A stretch of 46,133 bases of DNA from an uncultured Pelagibacteraceae bacterium (GTDB lineage Bacteria; Pseudomonadota; Alphaproteobacteria; Pelagibacterales; Pelagibacteraceae): contig CACELK010000011.1 in the NCBI GenBank assembly GCA_902560245.1, positions 1 through 46,133 on the forward strand, read 5' to 3'. Positions 8,100 through 16,931 of this stretch are shown one piece after another (positions within the stretch are counted from its first letter, which is position 1; each line of letters starts with the position of its first letter). The notes beneath the pieces were generated by a model. That model saw only the letters and a list, made by a program, of their open reading frames with translations. It was not told the origin of the DNA and did not search any database. A program made the translations under genes and the position numbers.

Positions 8100-8891
8100 C
8101 TATAGAACAGAAAAAATAGAATTATTTTCCAGATTTTTTAAAAGTGATTCACCAATCAAAAAAGTTTTAATTGATGTTTTTTTAGATAGTTCCAGTAATT
8201 CATTTTTTGTTTTAATCCCACTTTCAGAAATTAATGGTCCAGGATGATTAATTAAAATATCGTGAATATCATTAGTTGTATTAATGTCTGTTTTTAAAGT
8301 TTTTAAATTTCTATTGTTTATTCCAATTAAAGCATTCTTAAATTTTAATGCTTGTTTTGCTTCTTCTACAGTATGAACTTCAACAATGATTGACATATTA
8401 AATTTTATTGCTTCTTCATATAACTCATTTGCGAGATTATCAGAAACACCTGCTAGAATAATCAAAATAGCATCAGCCCCATAACATTTAGCTAAAGGAA
8501 TTTGAAATTTATCTACAAAAAAATCTTTACATAAAATTGGTAATTTAACCTTTTGTTTTATTTTTGAAATATGAATCAAATTACCTAAAAAAAAATCTTC
8601 CTCAGTTAAAACTGATAAACAGGTAGCTTTATTGATATTGTATATATTTGCTATTTTAACTGGATCGTAATTTTCAATAATAATACCAGCAGATGGACTT
8701 GCTTTTTTTATTTCAGCAATAATAGAAAATTTCCCATTATTAATATTATTTTGAATTGCTCCTTTAAAATTAATAAAAGATTTATTTTCTTCTATTTTGT
8801 CTTTTAAGGAAGATAGAGATATTTTTTTTTTTAATTTATCAATTTTTTTTACTTTTTTTTCAATAATTTTTTGAAGAATATTTTCAGCCAT
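8100..8891 (-). CDS. trpC: Indole-3-glycerol phosphate synthase
   Basis: A TIM-barrel enzyme of 263 residues that closes the indole ring in tryptophan synthesis. I chose the ATG at 8891 (MAENILQKIIEKK), which matches the usual TrpC N-terminus. An upstream in-frame ATG at 8927 would add 12 residues running deep into trpD. Key segments are IIAEIKKASPSAG (phosphate and substrate site), LPILCKDFFVD, ALIGINNRNLKTL and LISESGIKT. It overlaps the trpD stop by 8 bases and is the last gene of ppiD-like-trpEGDC. trpF, trpB and trpA are not in the window. Confidence 0.95.
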   Translation of the reverse strand: MAENILQKIIEKKVKKIDKLKKKISLSSLKDKIEENKSFINFKGAIQNNINNGKFSIIAEIKKASPSAGIIIENYDPVKIANIYNINKATCLSVLTEEDFFLGNLIHISKIKQKVKLPILCKDFFVDKFQIPLAKCYGADAILIILAGVSDNLANELYEEAIKFNMSIIVEVHTVEEAKQALKFKNALIGINNRNLKTLKTDINTTNDIHDILINHPGPLISESGIKTKNELLELSKKTSIKTFLIGESLLKNLENNSIFSVL

Positions 8892-9876
8892 TTTGTATAT
8901 TAGTGAGATGTTTAAAAGCTTTTCCACTTAAAATATGCTCTCTGGCAATTTTATAAGCATCATTAAAATTATTATTTCTTTCAGCAACAATAAGTCCCGC
9001 TGCTGCATTTAAACAAACAGCTTTTGAAAAATCATTATCTTTACCAGTAAATAACTCAATTATTTTGTTAGCATTAAATTTAGAATCATTTCCTAATAAA
9101 TTTTCAAAATTTTCTGCATTTATATCTAATTCTTTTGGATTAATTGAGATATATGTTATCTGATTATTTTTTAATTGTATAACATTTGTTTTTGCATAAG
9201 GCGAAATTTCATCTAACCCATCTTCACTATTTACTATCCACGCAAATTTAATATTTAAACTTTTAAGTCCATTTGCAAATGTTGTAAGTAGTTTTTTATT
9301 AAAAACTCCTACTACTTGCCGTTCTACTAAAGCAGGGCTGCTGAGAGGACCGATCATATTAAAAATAGTTCTTTTACCTATTTTTTTTCTTATGGGTCCA
9401 ACGTACTTCATTGCAGTATGAAAATTTGGAGCAAACATAAAACCAAACTTATTTTTATTAATTTGATCTTCGACTTCTTTTGGTTCTAAATTTATATTGA
9501 TATTTAAAGCCTCCAAAACATCACCAGACCCGCACTTAGATGAAACTGCTTTGTTGCCATGCTTAGCTACTTTTACTCCCATGCTTGCGAGCAATAAAGC
9601 TGAAGCTGTTGATATATTAAGTGTGTTTTTACCATCTCCTCCAGTACCACAAGTATCTACACATTCTTGTACATTTACCCTTTTAGATTTTTCTCTCAAA
9701 ACATATACACCACCAGCTATTTCATCGGATACTTCGCCTTTTTCAGAGAGCAACGTAAGAAAATCAAAAATATCTTGATCTGATGCATTTCCATTCATCA
9801 AAAATTCAAAAGCTTCTTTGCTTTCTTCAAAAGTTAAGTTTTGATGTTTATTTAATTTACTTAAAAACTTATTCAT
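8884..9876 (-). CDS. trpD: Anthranilate phosphoribosyltransferase
   Basis: A 330-residue enzyme that joins anthranilate to PRPP, the second step of the tryptophan branch. The glycine-rich PRPP site CGTGGDGKNTLNIST, KHGNKAVSSKCGSGDVLEAL and GPIRKKIGKRTIFNMIGPLSSP are all present, so the active site looks intact. Length is normal for the family. It overlaps trpG by 8 bases upstream and trpC by 8 bases downstream, which suggests translational coupling along the operon. Confidence 0.97.
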   Translation of the reverse strand: MNKFLSKLNKHQNLTFEESKEAFEFLMNGNASDQDIFDFLTLLSEKGEVSDEIAGGVYVLREKSKRVNVQECVDTCGTGGDGKNTLNISTASALLLASMGVKVAKHGNKAVSSKCGSGDVLEALNININLEPKEVEDQINKNKFGFMFAPNFHTAMKYVGPIRKKIGKRTIFNMIGPLSSPALVERQVVGVFNKKLLTTFANGLKSLNIKFAWIVNSEDGLDEISPYAKTNVIQLKNNQITYISINPKELDINAENFENLLGNDSKFNANKIIELFTGKDNDFSKAVCLNAAAGLIVAERNNNFNDAYKIAREHILSGKAFKHLTNIQNG

Positions 9877-10447
9877 TAGATTTATAATTAATAAAATTTT
9901 TCAGAATCTTTATACCCAAGGGTGTTTTTATACTTTCAGGGTGAAACTGGACACCATGAATGTTATATTTTTTGTGTTGAATACCCATAATAATACCATC
10001 CTCAGTTTCAGCAGTTATTTCAAGATCATTTGATAGCGTTTTTTTGTCTATTATTAGACTATGATACCTAGTAGCAACAAATTTTTTTGGAACATTTTTT
10101 AATATACCTATATTTTTTGATTTTATTTTACTAATTTTACCATGCATAAGCTTTTTTGCTTGAATAATTTTAGATCCAAAAACTTGTCCTATTATTTGAT
10201 GACCAAGACATACTCCTAGAATAGGAATTTTTTGATATAAAGAGCTTACAATTTTAATACAATTTCCAGCCTGAGTAGGATTTCCAGGTCCAGGAGAAAT
10301 AACAATTTTTTGATATTTATTTTTTAAAATTTCTTTACTAGAGATTTTATCATTTCTGATAACATCAACTTTTACTTTAAGTGATGCAATATAATGATAT
10401 AAATTAAAGGTAAAGCTATCATAATTATCAATTAATAAAATTTTCAT
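9869..10447 (-). CDS. trpG: Anthranilate synthase component II, glutamine amidotransferase
   Basis: A 192-residue class I glutamine amidotransferase that supplies ammonia to TrpE. The catalytic Cys is Cys80 in LGVCLGHQ, and the His/Glu pair is in VQFHPES near the C-terminus. IDNYDSFTFNL at the N-terminus and SPGPGNPTQAG are typical of TrpG/PabA. It might also serve aminodeoxychorismate synthase, as amphibolic TrpG does elsewhere; that is inference. The start shares one base with the trpE stop, so the two subunits are probably made in a fixed ratio. Confidence 0.95.
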   Translation of the reverse strand: MKILLIDNYDSFTFNLYHYIASLKVKVDVIRNDKISSKEILKNKYQKIVISPGPGNPTQAGNCIKIVSSLYQKIPILGVCLGHQIIGQVFGSKIIQAKKLMHGKISKIKSKNIGILKNVPKKFVATRYHSLIIDKKTLSNDLEITAETEDGIIMGIQHKKYNIHGVQFHPESIKTPLGIKILKNFINYKSNE

Positions 10448-11907
10448 TATTCTATAGAACTTAATAAAGCTTTTGCTTTATTTAAAGTTTCTTTATATTC
10501 ATTGATTGGTTTGCTATCAGCCACAATTCCCGCACCCGCTTGAACAAAAAACTTTTCATTTTTTACAACAGCAGTTCTTAAAGCTATGCATGTATCGAAC
10601 TCGCCATTAGATGAAAAATAGCCAATACCACCTGCATAAACTTTTCTTTTCGAAATTTCTAATTCGTCAATAATTTCCATAGCTCTAATTTTTGGAGCTC
10701 CGGAGACTGTACCAGCAGGAAAACCTGCTAATAAAGATTTAAAATTACTGTATTTTTTATTAAATATTCCAACGACATTAGAAACTATATGCATAACATG
10801 TGAATATTTTTCAACATTAAATTTCTCTGTAACTTTAACGGTATTTACTTTAGAAACCTTACCAACATCATTCCGACCAAGGTCTAAAAGCATTAAATGT
10901 TCAGCTAATTCCTTTTTATCTTTGAGCAGATCTTTCATAAAAAAATTATCTTGTATCATATTTTTTCCTCTTGGACGCGTGCCAGCTATTGGTCTTATTG
11001 TAATTTTATTGTTTCTTAATCTAACCAGTATCTCTGGGCTAGCACCAATTATTTGAAAATCACTAAAATTAAAAAAAAACATAAATGGCGATGGATTAGT
11101 AACCCTTAATTTTTTATAAATACTTAATGGTTTTTTTGAAAGTTTAGTTTCGAATCTTTGACTTAAAACAACTTGAAAAATATCACCAATTTTAATGTAT
11201 TTTTTTGCTTTGTTTACCATTTTAATAAATTTATTCTTAGTAGTATTTGATTTTATAACAGGTTTTTTATTTTGTTTTTCTAGAGAGGTTTCTACATTTT
11301 TCATCTGTGATTGAATGTTCAAGTAGAATAGTTCTTTTTTTATTTCTTCATATTTTTTTTTATAATTGTAAATTTTTTCATCCTTAAAAACATTAATAAT
11401 AAAAAAAATTTTTTTTTTCAAATTATCATGAATAATAAGTTGTTTTGGTCTTATTAACCTTACATCAGGTAAGTTTAAATCATCTTTGCAAGTATTAGGA
11501 ACTTTTTCTATATATCTAATAATATCATATGAAAAATATCCAGATAAAAGCGAACATATAGGAGGTAAACTTTTTGGAGTTTTAAATTTAAAATTTTCTA
11601 TAATTTTTTCAATAATTTTTTTTGGATTACCTTTTATTAATCTTTTTTTATTAAGATTATTTACGGAATAAGCTTTATTATTATTAAATTCCCATATTTT
11701 ATCAGGTCTCTTGCCAAAAATTGTATATCTTCCCTTTATTGTACCTTTTTCAACAGATTCAAAAATAAAACTGTTTTTTTCTACTAAGAAATTATCAATA
11801 AGATTTAAAATTTCAGTGTCTTTATTAATTTTTTTCGAAATAAAAAAAACTTGATTTTTTTTTTTCCTATGAAGAAACTTGAAATTTTTAAAGTTTCTAT
11901 TAATCAT
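10447..11907 (-). CDS. trpE: Anthranilate synthase component I
   Basis: A 486-residue chorismate-utilising enzyme that makes anthranilate with TrpG. The N-terminal domain retains SFIFESVEKGTIKGRYTIFG; the Glu-Ser pair corresponds to the LLES tryptophan-binding motif of TrpE, so feedback inhibition is likely kept. The C-terminal chorismate-binding domain has GDIFQVVLSQRF, SPEILVRL, RPIAGTRPRG, LDLGRNDVGKV, and FPAGTVSGAPKIRAMEIID. It follows the PpiD-like gene with a 1-base overlap. I see no leader peptide or attenuator in front of it, so control probably acts through the enzyme or a distal promoter. Confidence 0.96.
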   Translation of the reverse strand: MINRNFKNFKFLHRKKKNQVFFISKKINKDTEILNLIDNFLVEKNSFIFESVEKGTIKGRYTIFGKRPDKIWEFNNNKAYSVNNLNKKRLIKGNPKKIIEKIIENFKFKTPKSLPPICSLLSGYFSYDIIRYIEKVPNTCKDDLNLPDVRLIRPKQLIIHDNLKKKIFFIINVFKDEKIYNYKKKYEEIKKELFYLNIQSQMKNVETSLEKQNKKPVIKSNTTKNKFIKMVNKAKKYIKIGDIFQVVLSQRFETKLSKKPLSIYKKLRVTNPSPFMFFFNFSDFQIIGASPEILVRLRNNKITIRPIAGTRPRGKNMIQDNFFMKDLLKDKKELAEHLMLLDLGRNDVGKVSKVNTVKVTEKFNVEKYSHVMHIVSNVVGIFNKKYSNFKSLLAGFPAGTVSGAPKIRAMEIIDELEISKRKVYAGGIGYFSSNGEFDTCIALRTAVVKNEKFFVQAGAGIVADSKPINEYKETLNKAKALLSSIE

Positions 11908-13331
11908 TATTTGAAATAATTTTTTACTCTTTCTAAAGTTTGTTCATTCATTTTAACTTTATACTTTTCACTTAAAGAATTATCGTATGAAAAATACATT
12001 TGCTCTCGTATTTTTTTTATACCTTTATTAGTAAAATCATCAAATTTATTTGAATTTTTTGAAATGTTTTTACTATCAATCTTATCAATTTTAACTAAGT
12101 AAATTTTTTCTTCATTATCGTTAACTAATGCAAAAGCATTTTTAGGAAGCGAATAAATTAACTTAATAGAATCTAATGTGAATTTTTTAATATCAGTAAC
12201 AGAGTTAATGGTAATTTTTTTTATTTTTATAGAATTTTCCAAACTTAAGTTTTCAAAATTTTCTTGAGTAAATTTATTTTTGGAAATTTGGTCTAAAATA
12301 TTTTTATTAAATTCAAATTTATTTTTTTGATAAAGTATATCAACTATTTTATTTCTAAATTTTTGGTCAGTAATTTTTGGTAATACTTTTTCAATTTTTT
12401 CAATTTGATATAATACATAAAAATTTCCATCATCAAAAATCTCTTTTTTTATATTTCTAGAATCATAAATTTTTTTTTCTATTGGTTCAGTTTCTGAGTC
12501 TGTTATAAAATTTTTTCTACTAATAAGTTGAAGGTTATAATCATTTGCTATTTGAGATATTTGTTTATCATTTAATACTTCATTTTCAATTTGATCTATT
12601 TTTTCAAAAAAGGTTTCATTGTATTCTTCTGAACCGATTAATTCTTTTGGCGTAATTTTTATATATGTGAAATCGATATATTCTTCTTCTAGATTTTTGG
12701 AGTTTTCATCAATAAAATTTTTAATACTAACATCGTCTATATTTTCTTTTTTTATATATGCTTTATCTAAATCTATATAATTTAAAAATATCTCATTTTG
12801 TTCATCTTTAAAAATTTTATTTGTTATAAAAAAAGGAGATTTAATACCCCCGCCAATATAATAAAAAAATTTTTTCTGTAATTCGTTATCTTTTAAACTC
12901 ATTTCAAACTCTGAAGCAGTTGTATTGCTGCTTAACAAAAATTTTTCATATTTAGTTCTTGAAAATATTCCATCATCTTGAAAACTTGGATTTTTCATAA
13001 TACTGTTAGCTAAAGCTTCCTCTGAAACTGACAAATTTAAATTTTTTATTTCAATTTCTAATATTTTTTTTGATACTAAATTAGAAGTAAGCTCCTCAAT
13101 AATATTCTGATCCAAGTTATCTCGTATTGTATTTTGATCAAGATTCATACTATTTAAAAAATTCATAAAATCTTGAGTTGATATATTTGTATTATTTATT
13201 TTCACAAGGTTATTTGAATTTCCAGAGTTAAATACACCACCCATACCCCATAGCACAAATGGTATAACCATTATTATTAGGATTATTTTTGCAAGAAAGG
13301 TTTTAGAGAATTTTCTTATATTGCTTAACAT
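11907..13331 (-). CDS. PpiD/SurA-N-type periplasmic folding factor lacking a clear PPIase domain
   Basis: A 474-residue protein anchored by one N-terminal transmembrane helix (about residues 12-33, IILIIMVIPFVLWGMGGVF), with the bulk in the periplasm. Residues ~35-160 match the SurA_N/PpiD N-terminal chaperone domain (VKINNTNISTQDFMNFLN, VSKKILEIEIKNLNLSVSEE). The central part, where PpiD carries a parvulin rotamase domain, has no recognisable GGDLGW-like motif, and the protein is shorter than the usual ~620 residues. It may therefore be a holdase only. It heads the trp operon, a placement I know from other alphaproteobacteria. Function is inferred from domain type. Confidence 0.8.
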   Translation of the reverse strand: MLSNIRKFSKTFLAKIILIIMVIPFVLWGMGGVFNSGNSNNLVKINNTNISTQDFMNFLNSMNLDQNTIRDNLDQNIIEELTSNLVSKKILEIEIKNLNLSVSEEALANSIMKNPSFQDDGIFSRTKYEKFLLSSNTTASEFEMSLKDNELQKKFFYYIGGGIKSPFFITNKIFKDEQNEIFLNYIDLDKAYIKKENIDDVSIKNFIDENSKNLEEEYIDFTYIKITPKELIGSEEYNETFFEKIDQIENEVLNDKQISQIANDYNLQLISRKNFITDSETEPIEKKIYDSRNIKKEIFDDGNFYVLYQIEKIEKVLPKITDQKFRNKIVDILYQKNKFEFNKNILDQISKNKFTQENFENLSLENSIKIKKITINSVTDIKKFTLDSIKLIYSLPKNAFALVNDNEEKIYLVKIDKIDSKNISKNSNKFDDFTNKGIKKIREQMYFSYDNSLSEKYKVKMNEQTLERVKNYFK

Positions 13332-13351
13332 TATAGTTTTTTAATTTATTG

Positions 13352-13376
13352 ATCTATAAAACACAAACCTATAGAT
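13352..13376. promoter_or_regulatory. Symmetric divergent promoter candidate between ppiD-like/trp operon and tpiA
   Basis: ATCTATA (13352-13358) and TATAGAT (13370-13376) are perfect inverted repeats 11 bases apart in the 58-base divergent gap. Each arm read outward is a TATAGA-type -10 hexamer. Start sites would fall about 8 bases before the tpiA ATG and about 15 bases before the leftward ATG. No convincing -35 elements were found. It could instead be an operator. Confidence 0.4.
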
Positions 13377-13389
13377 TAAAATTTTCATT

Positions 13390-14142
13390 ATGACAAATAA
13401 ATATATGTATTTTATAGCAAATTGGAAAATGTACGGTGATTTAAAATCACTAAATTCAATGAAAAAAGTTATTAGATTTTCAAAAATAAACATAAAAAAA
13501 AAATTCAAGATAGTTTATTGTCCACCATATACACTTTTAGACTCTTTTAGTAAAAAAATTAATAAAACAAAAATTGAACTTGGAGCTCAAAACTGTCATT
13601 TTGAGCTTTACAATGGTCCATATACAGGGTCCATAAGCCCAACTATGATTAAAAAAATTGGTTGTAAGTACGTAATTATTGGTCATTCAGAAAACAGACT
13701 TGAAGGTGAAAATGATAATTTAATAAATAAAAAAATTAAATCATGTTCAAAATGTAATTTAAATATAATTTTTTGTATTGGTGAAAGTTTATCTGAAAAA
13801 AAAAAAAATATGACTAGAAAAGTCTTAAAGACACAACTTTTAAAAGGTTTATCAAAAATAAGGTTTTTAAATAAAATTTTAATTGCCTATGAACCAGTTT
13901 GGTCAATAGGTACGGGAGTAATCCCTAAAATAAAAGATCTTGAAAAAGATATAATTTTTATAAAAAATATTTTAAAAAACAATTTTAAAATTAAAAATCC
14001 AAAAGTTTTGTATGGAGGTTCTGTTAACGATAAAAATGTTAAAAACTTAGCTTCTATAAGTTCTATTGATGGTTTTTTAGTTGGTGGTGCATCACAAAAA
14101 GCAAAGAAATTTATTGATATAGTTAAAAAAACAATTAATTAA
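13390..14142 (+). CDS. tpiA: Triosephosphate isomerase
   Basis: A 250-residue TIM-barrel enzyme interconverting dihydroxyacetone phosphate and glyceraldehyde 3-phosphate. The catalytic residues are Lys13 in ANWKMYG, His99 in IIGHSENR and Glu168 in AYEPVWSIGTG. The phosphate-binding segment is LVGGAS near the C-terminus. The usual HSERR reads HSENR here, a small departure. The first residues MTNKYMY extend slightly beyond the usual start; an alternative ATG at codon 6 is possible. It is the first gene of tpiA-secG and divergent from the trp cluster. Confidence 0.95.
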   Translation: MTNKYMYFIANWKMYGDLKSLNSMKKVIRFSKINIKKKFKIVYCPPYTLLDSFSKKINKTKIELGAQNCHFELYNGPYTGSISPTMIKKIGCKYVIIGHSENRLEGENDNLINKKIKSCSKCNLNIIFCIGESLSEKKKNMTRKVLKTQLLKGLSKIRFLNKILIAYEPVWSIGTGVIPKIKDLEKDIIFIKNILKNNFKIKNPKVLYGGSVNDKNVKNLASISSIDGFLVGGASQKAKKFIDIVKKTIN

Positions 14143-14147
14143 GGTAT

Positions 14148-14450
14148 ATGGAAAATATTTTATTAGTTCTTAATATCATTTTTGCGATTATTTTAGTTAT
14201 TCTTGTTTTAATCCAAAAATCGGAAGGTGGAGCTTTAGGGATAGGTGTTTCTCAAGAAAGTTATATGTTTTCTAGATCTGCAGGTGATTTTTTTACAAAA
14301 GCTACGGCCATAGTCGCAACTTTATTTATCATTTGCAGCCTAAGTTTGACAATTATCTCAAGGGAAGGAATAATAGACTCAACCTCTGTAATTGATAAAA
14401 TTGAAGAAAATAACGAGGATCAGCCTGAAATTCCTGAAAATAATAATTAA
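14148..14450 (+). CDS. secG: Protein translocase subunit SecG
   Basis: A 100-residue membrane protein of the SecYEG channel. Two hydrophobic helices (residues ~3-20 and ~53-72) flank the conserved cytoplasmic loop VLIQKSEGGALGIG. An acidic, Asn-rich tail of about 25 residues ends the protein. It follows tpiA after 5 bases. The placement tpiA-secG-pyrG is shared with many alphaproteobacteria. Confidence 0.93.
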   Translation: MENILLVLNIIFAIILVILVLIQKSEGGALGIGVSQESYMFSRSAGDFFTKATAIVATLFIICSLSLTIISREGIIDSTSVIDKIEENNEDQPEIPENNN

Positions 14451-14453
14451 TAG

Positions 14454-14482
14454 TTTTCAAATTTAAATATATCCGCTATAAC
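14454..14482 (+). promoter_or_regulatory. Candidate pyrG promoter
   Basis: TTTTCA (14454-14459), 17 bases of spacer, then TATAAC (14477-14482). The predicted start site is near 14488, only about 3 bases before the pyrG ATG, so the message would be nearly leaderless. No Shine-Dalgarno sequence is seen before pyrG, which fits. Confidence 0.35.
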
Positions 14483-14490
14483 ATAATTCC

Positions 14491-16107
14491 ATGGCGCGAT
14501 ATATATTTGTCACTGGCGGCGTGGTCTCATCACTTGGAAAAGGTTTATCCTCAGCATCTCTTGCGTATCTTTTAAAATCACAAGGTTTTAAAGTAAGAGT
14601 TAGAAAAATGGATCCATACTTAAATGTTGATCCGGGAACAATGAGTCCATTTCAACACGGAGAAGTTTTTGTAACAGATGATGGAGCTGAAACTGATCTA
14701 GATCTTGGACATTACGAAAGGTTTACAAATATTTCTGCAAAAAAATCAGACAATATCACTACTGGAAAAATTTATAGCGATATTATAAAAAAAGAACGTA
14801 AGGGTAAATATTTAGGAAAGACTGTTCAAGTAATTCCTCATGTAACAGATAGAATTAAAGAATTTATCAAAGGCGATATTACCAATGAGGATTTTGTTAT
14901 TTGCGAAATAGGTGGGACAGTTGGAGATATAGAAAGTTTACCATTTCTAGAAGCTATAAGACAATTTTCAAATGACGTTGGAATAGGAAAAAGTCTTTTT
15001 ATTCATTTAACCCTTGTTCCTTTTTTAAAATCGTCGGATGAAATAAAAACCAAACCAACACAACATTCTGTAAAAGAATTAAGAAGCCTAGGTATACAAC
15101 CAGATATAGTTATTTGCAGATCTCAAAAATCAATACCTTTAGATCAAAGAAAAAAAATCTCACTATTTTGCAATGTTTCAATTGATAATGTGATTGAAAC
15201 AGTTGATGTAAGAACGATCTACGAAGCACCAATTAGTTTTTACAATGAAAAACTAGACAAACAAGTTCTTAAATTTTTTAAACTTAAGTCAAGAAAAAAA
15301 GTTAATTTACAACCTTGGAAAAAAATAACTAAATCTGTTTTACAAAAAAAAAGAACTATAAATATTGCAATAATCGGAAAATATGTGAATTTAAAAGATG
15401 CTTACAAGTCTTTAGACGAAGCTTTAATTCATGGTGGTATTTCAAATAACGTAAAAGTAAATTTAGTAAGAATAGAATCAGATAAATTGAAAAGTAATAA
15501 AATTACAAGTGATTTAAAAAAAGTATCAGGAATTTTAATACCTGGTGGATTTGGAAAAAGAGGTACTGAAGGAAAAATATCGGCGATAACATATGCAAGA
15601 AAAAATAAAATCCCTTTTTTAGGTATTTGTTTTGGAATGCAAATGGCAGTAATAGAATTTGCAAGAAATTCATTAAAAATAAAGAACGCAGGATCAAGTG
15701 AGTTGGATAAAAATTGTTATCCTATTATTGGATTACTTAATGAATGGAATAAGGATGGAAAGTTAATAAAAGGTACAAACATAGATTTAGGTGGAACAAT
15801 GAGATTAGGTTTGTACGAAGCTAAATTAAGACATAATTCACTGATACAAAAGATATATAAATCAAAATCTATTTTTGAAAGACATAGACATAGATACGAA
15901 GTGAATAATAATTTAAAAAATAAATTTGAACTTAAGGGAATGATTTTTTCAGGTGAATCTCCTGACGGTAAGCTACCTGAAATTATAGAGCTTGAAAATC
16001 ACCCATGGTTTATAGGAGTTCAATTTCATCCTGAATTTAAATCTAGACCTTTAACTCCTCATCCTTTATTCTCATCTTTTATCAGGGCTGCAAAATTATA
16101 TAAATGA
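14491..16107 (+). CDS. pyrG: CTP synthase
   Basis: A 538-residue enzyme that aminates UTP to CTP with glutamine or ammonia. The N-terminal synthetase domain opens with [15 protein letters not shown] (ATP-binding loop) and contains [21 protein letters not shown]. The C-terminal class I amidotransferase domain has the nucleophile Cys in FLGICFGMQ and the His/Glu pair in VQFHPEF. Length is typical. The stop overlaps the kdsA start by 4 bases, linking nucleotide and KDO production in one transcript. Confidence 0.98.
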   Translation: MARYIFVTGGVVSSLGKGLSSASLAYLLKSQGFKVRVRKMDPYLNVDPGTMSPFQHGEVFVTDDGAETDLDLGHYERFTNISAKKSDNITTGKIYSDIIKKERKGKYLGKTVQVIPHVTDRIKEFIKGDITNEDFVICEIGGTVGDIESLPFLEAIRQFSNDVGIGKSLFIHLTLVPFLKSSDEIKTKPTQHSVKELRSLGIQPDIVICRSQKSIPLDQRKKISLFCNVSIDNVIETVDVRTIYEAPISFYNEKLDKQVLKFFKLKSRKKVNLQPWKKITKSVLQKKRTINIAIIGKYVNLKDAYKSLDEALIHGGISNNVKVNLVRIESDKLKSNKITSDLKKVSGILIPGGFGKRGTEGKISAITYARKNKIPFLGICFGMQMAVIEFARNSLKIKNAGSSELDKNCYPIIGLLNEWNKDGKLIKGTNIDLGGTMRLGLYEAKLRHNSLIQKIYKSKSIFERHRHRYEVNNNLKNKFELKGMIFSGESPDGKLPEIIELENHPWFIGVQFHPEFKSRPLTPHPLFSSFIRAAKLYK

Positions 16108-16931
16108 AAAATATTGAAGTAAATTGTAACGGTATAAGGATATCTAATAGGAACAAGATTACTTTGATTGCAGGCCCTTGTCAGCTTGAAAGCGAACAAC
16201 ATGCGCTCGATATGGCTGGAAAAATAAAAGAAGTAGCCAACAAGTTTAAAATTGGGTTTATCTATAAAACTTCTTTCGATAAAGCAAATAGGACTAGTTT
16301 AAAAGGCAGGAGAGGTGCGGGATTAGAAAAGTCTCTTCCTGTATTTGATAAAATTAAAAAAGAATTAAACATACCAGTATTGACTGATATTCATAATGAG
16401 GAACAATGCTCTATTGTTGCCAAACATGCAGATATTTTGCAAATACCTGCTTTTTTATGCAGACAAACAGATTTACTAATAGCTGCTGCTAAGACAAATA
16501 AAATTATTAACGTAAAAAAAGGTCAATTCCTAGCACCATGGGACATGGTAAACGTTACAAAAAAAATATCTGATTCAGGAAATAATAATATTTTAGTTAC
16601 AGAAAGAGGAGCTAGCTTTGGTTACAATACATTAGTCTCAGATATGAGATCATTACCTATAATGGCAAAAAATGGTTACCCTATTGTATTTGACGCAACA
16701 CATTCAGTTCAACAACCAGGAGGATTAGGTGAAAAGAGTGGTGGTCAAAGAGAATTTGTAGAATATCTTTCAAGAGCAGCTGTAGCTGTTGGCGTAGCCG
16801 CAGTTTTTTTAGAAACTCATCAAGATCCCGATAACGCACCATCTGATGGACCAAATATGGTTCCATTAAATAAACTTGAAAATTTAATTAATCAATTAGT
16901 TGAAATAGATAATTTAATTAAAAAAAACTAA
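16104..16931 (+). CDS. kdsA: 3-deoxy-8-phosphooctulonate (KDO-8-phosphate) synthase
   Basis: A 275-residue TIM-barrel aldolase that condenses phosphoenolpyruvate and arabinose 5-phosphate into KDO-8-P for the LPS inner core. Diagnostic segments are [32 protein letters not shown] and [13 protein letters not shown]. The Cys of AGPCQLE is a metal ligand in the metal-dependent class, but metal dependence cannot be decided by eye. It sits between pyrG (4-base overlap) and eno (1-base overlap); enolase makes its substrate phosphoenolpyruvate and CTP is used in KDO activation. Confidence 0.97.
   Translation: MKNIEVNCNGIRISNRNKITLIAGPCQLESEQHALDMAGKIKEVANKFKIGFIYKTSFDKANRTSLKGRRGAGLEKSLPVFDKIKKELNIPVLTDIHNEEQCSIVAKHADILQIPAFLCRQTDLLIAAAKTNKIINVKKGQFLAPWDMVNVTKKISDSGNNNILVTERGASFGYNTLVSDMRSLPIMAKNGYPIVFDATHSVQQPGGLGEKSGGQREFVEYLSRAAVAVGVAAVFLETHQDPDNAPSDGPNMVPLNKLENLINQLVEIDNLIKKN

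Noticed and set aside
8892..8927. Upstream ATG at 8927 as the trpC start
   Set aside because: It would add 12 residues with no match to TrpC N-termini and lengthen the overlap with trpD; the ATG at 8891 gives the usual start.
11907..11960. trp attenuator or leader peptide before trpE
   Set aside because: trpE overlaps the preceding gene by one base, leaving no room, and no Trp-rich short frame is seen.
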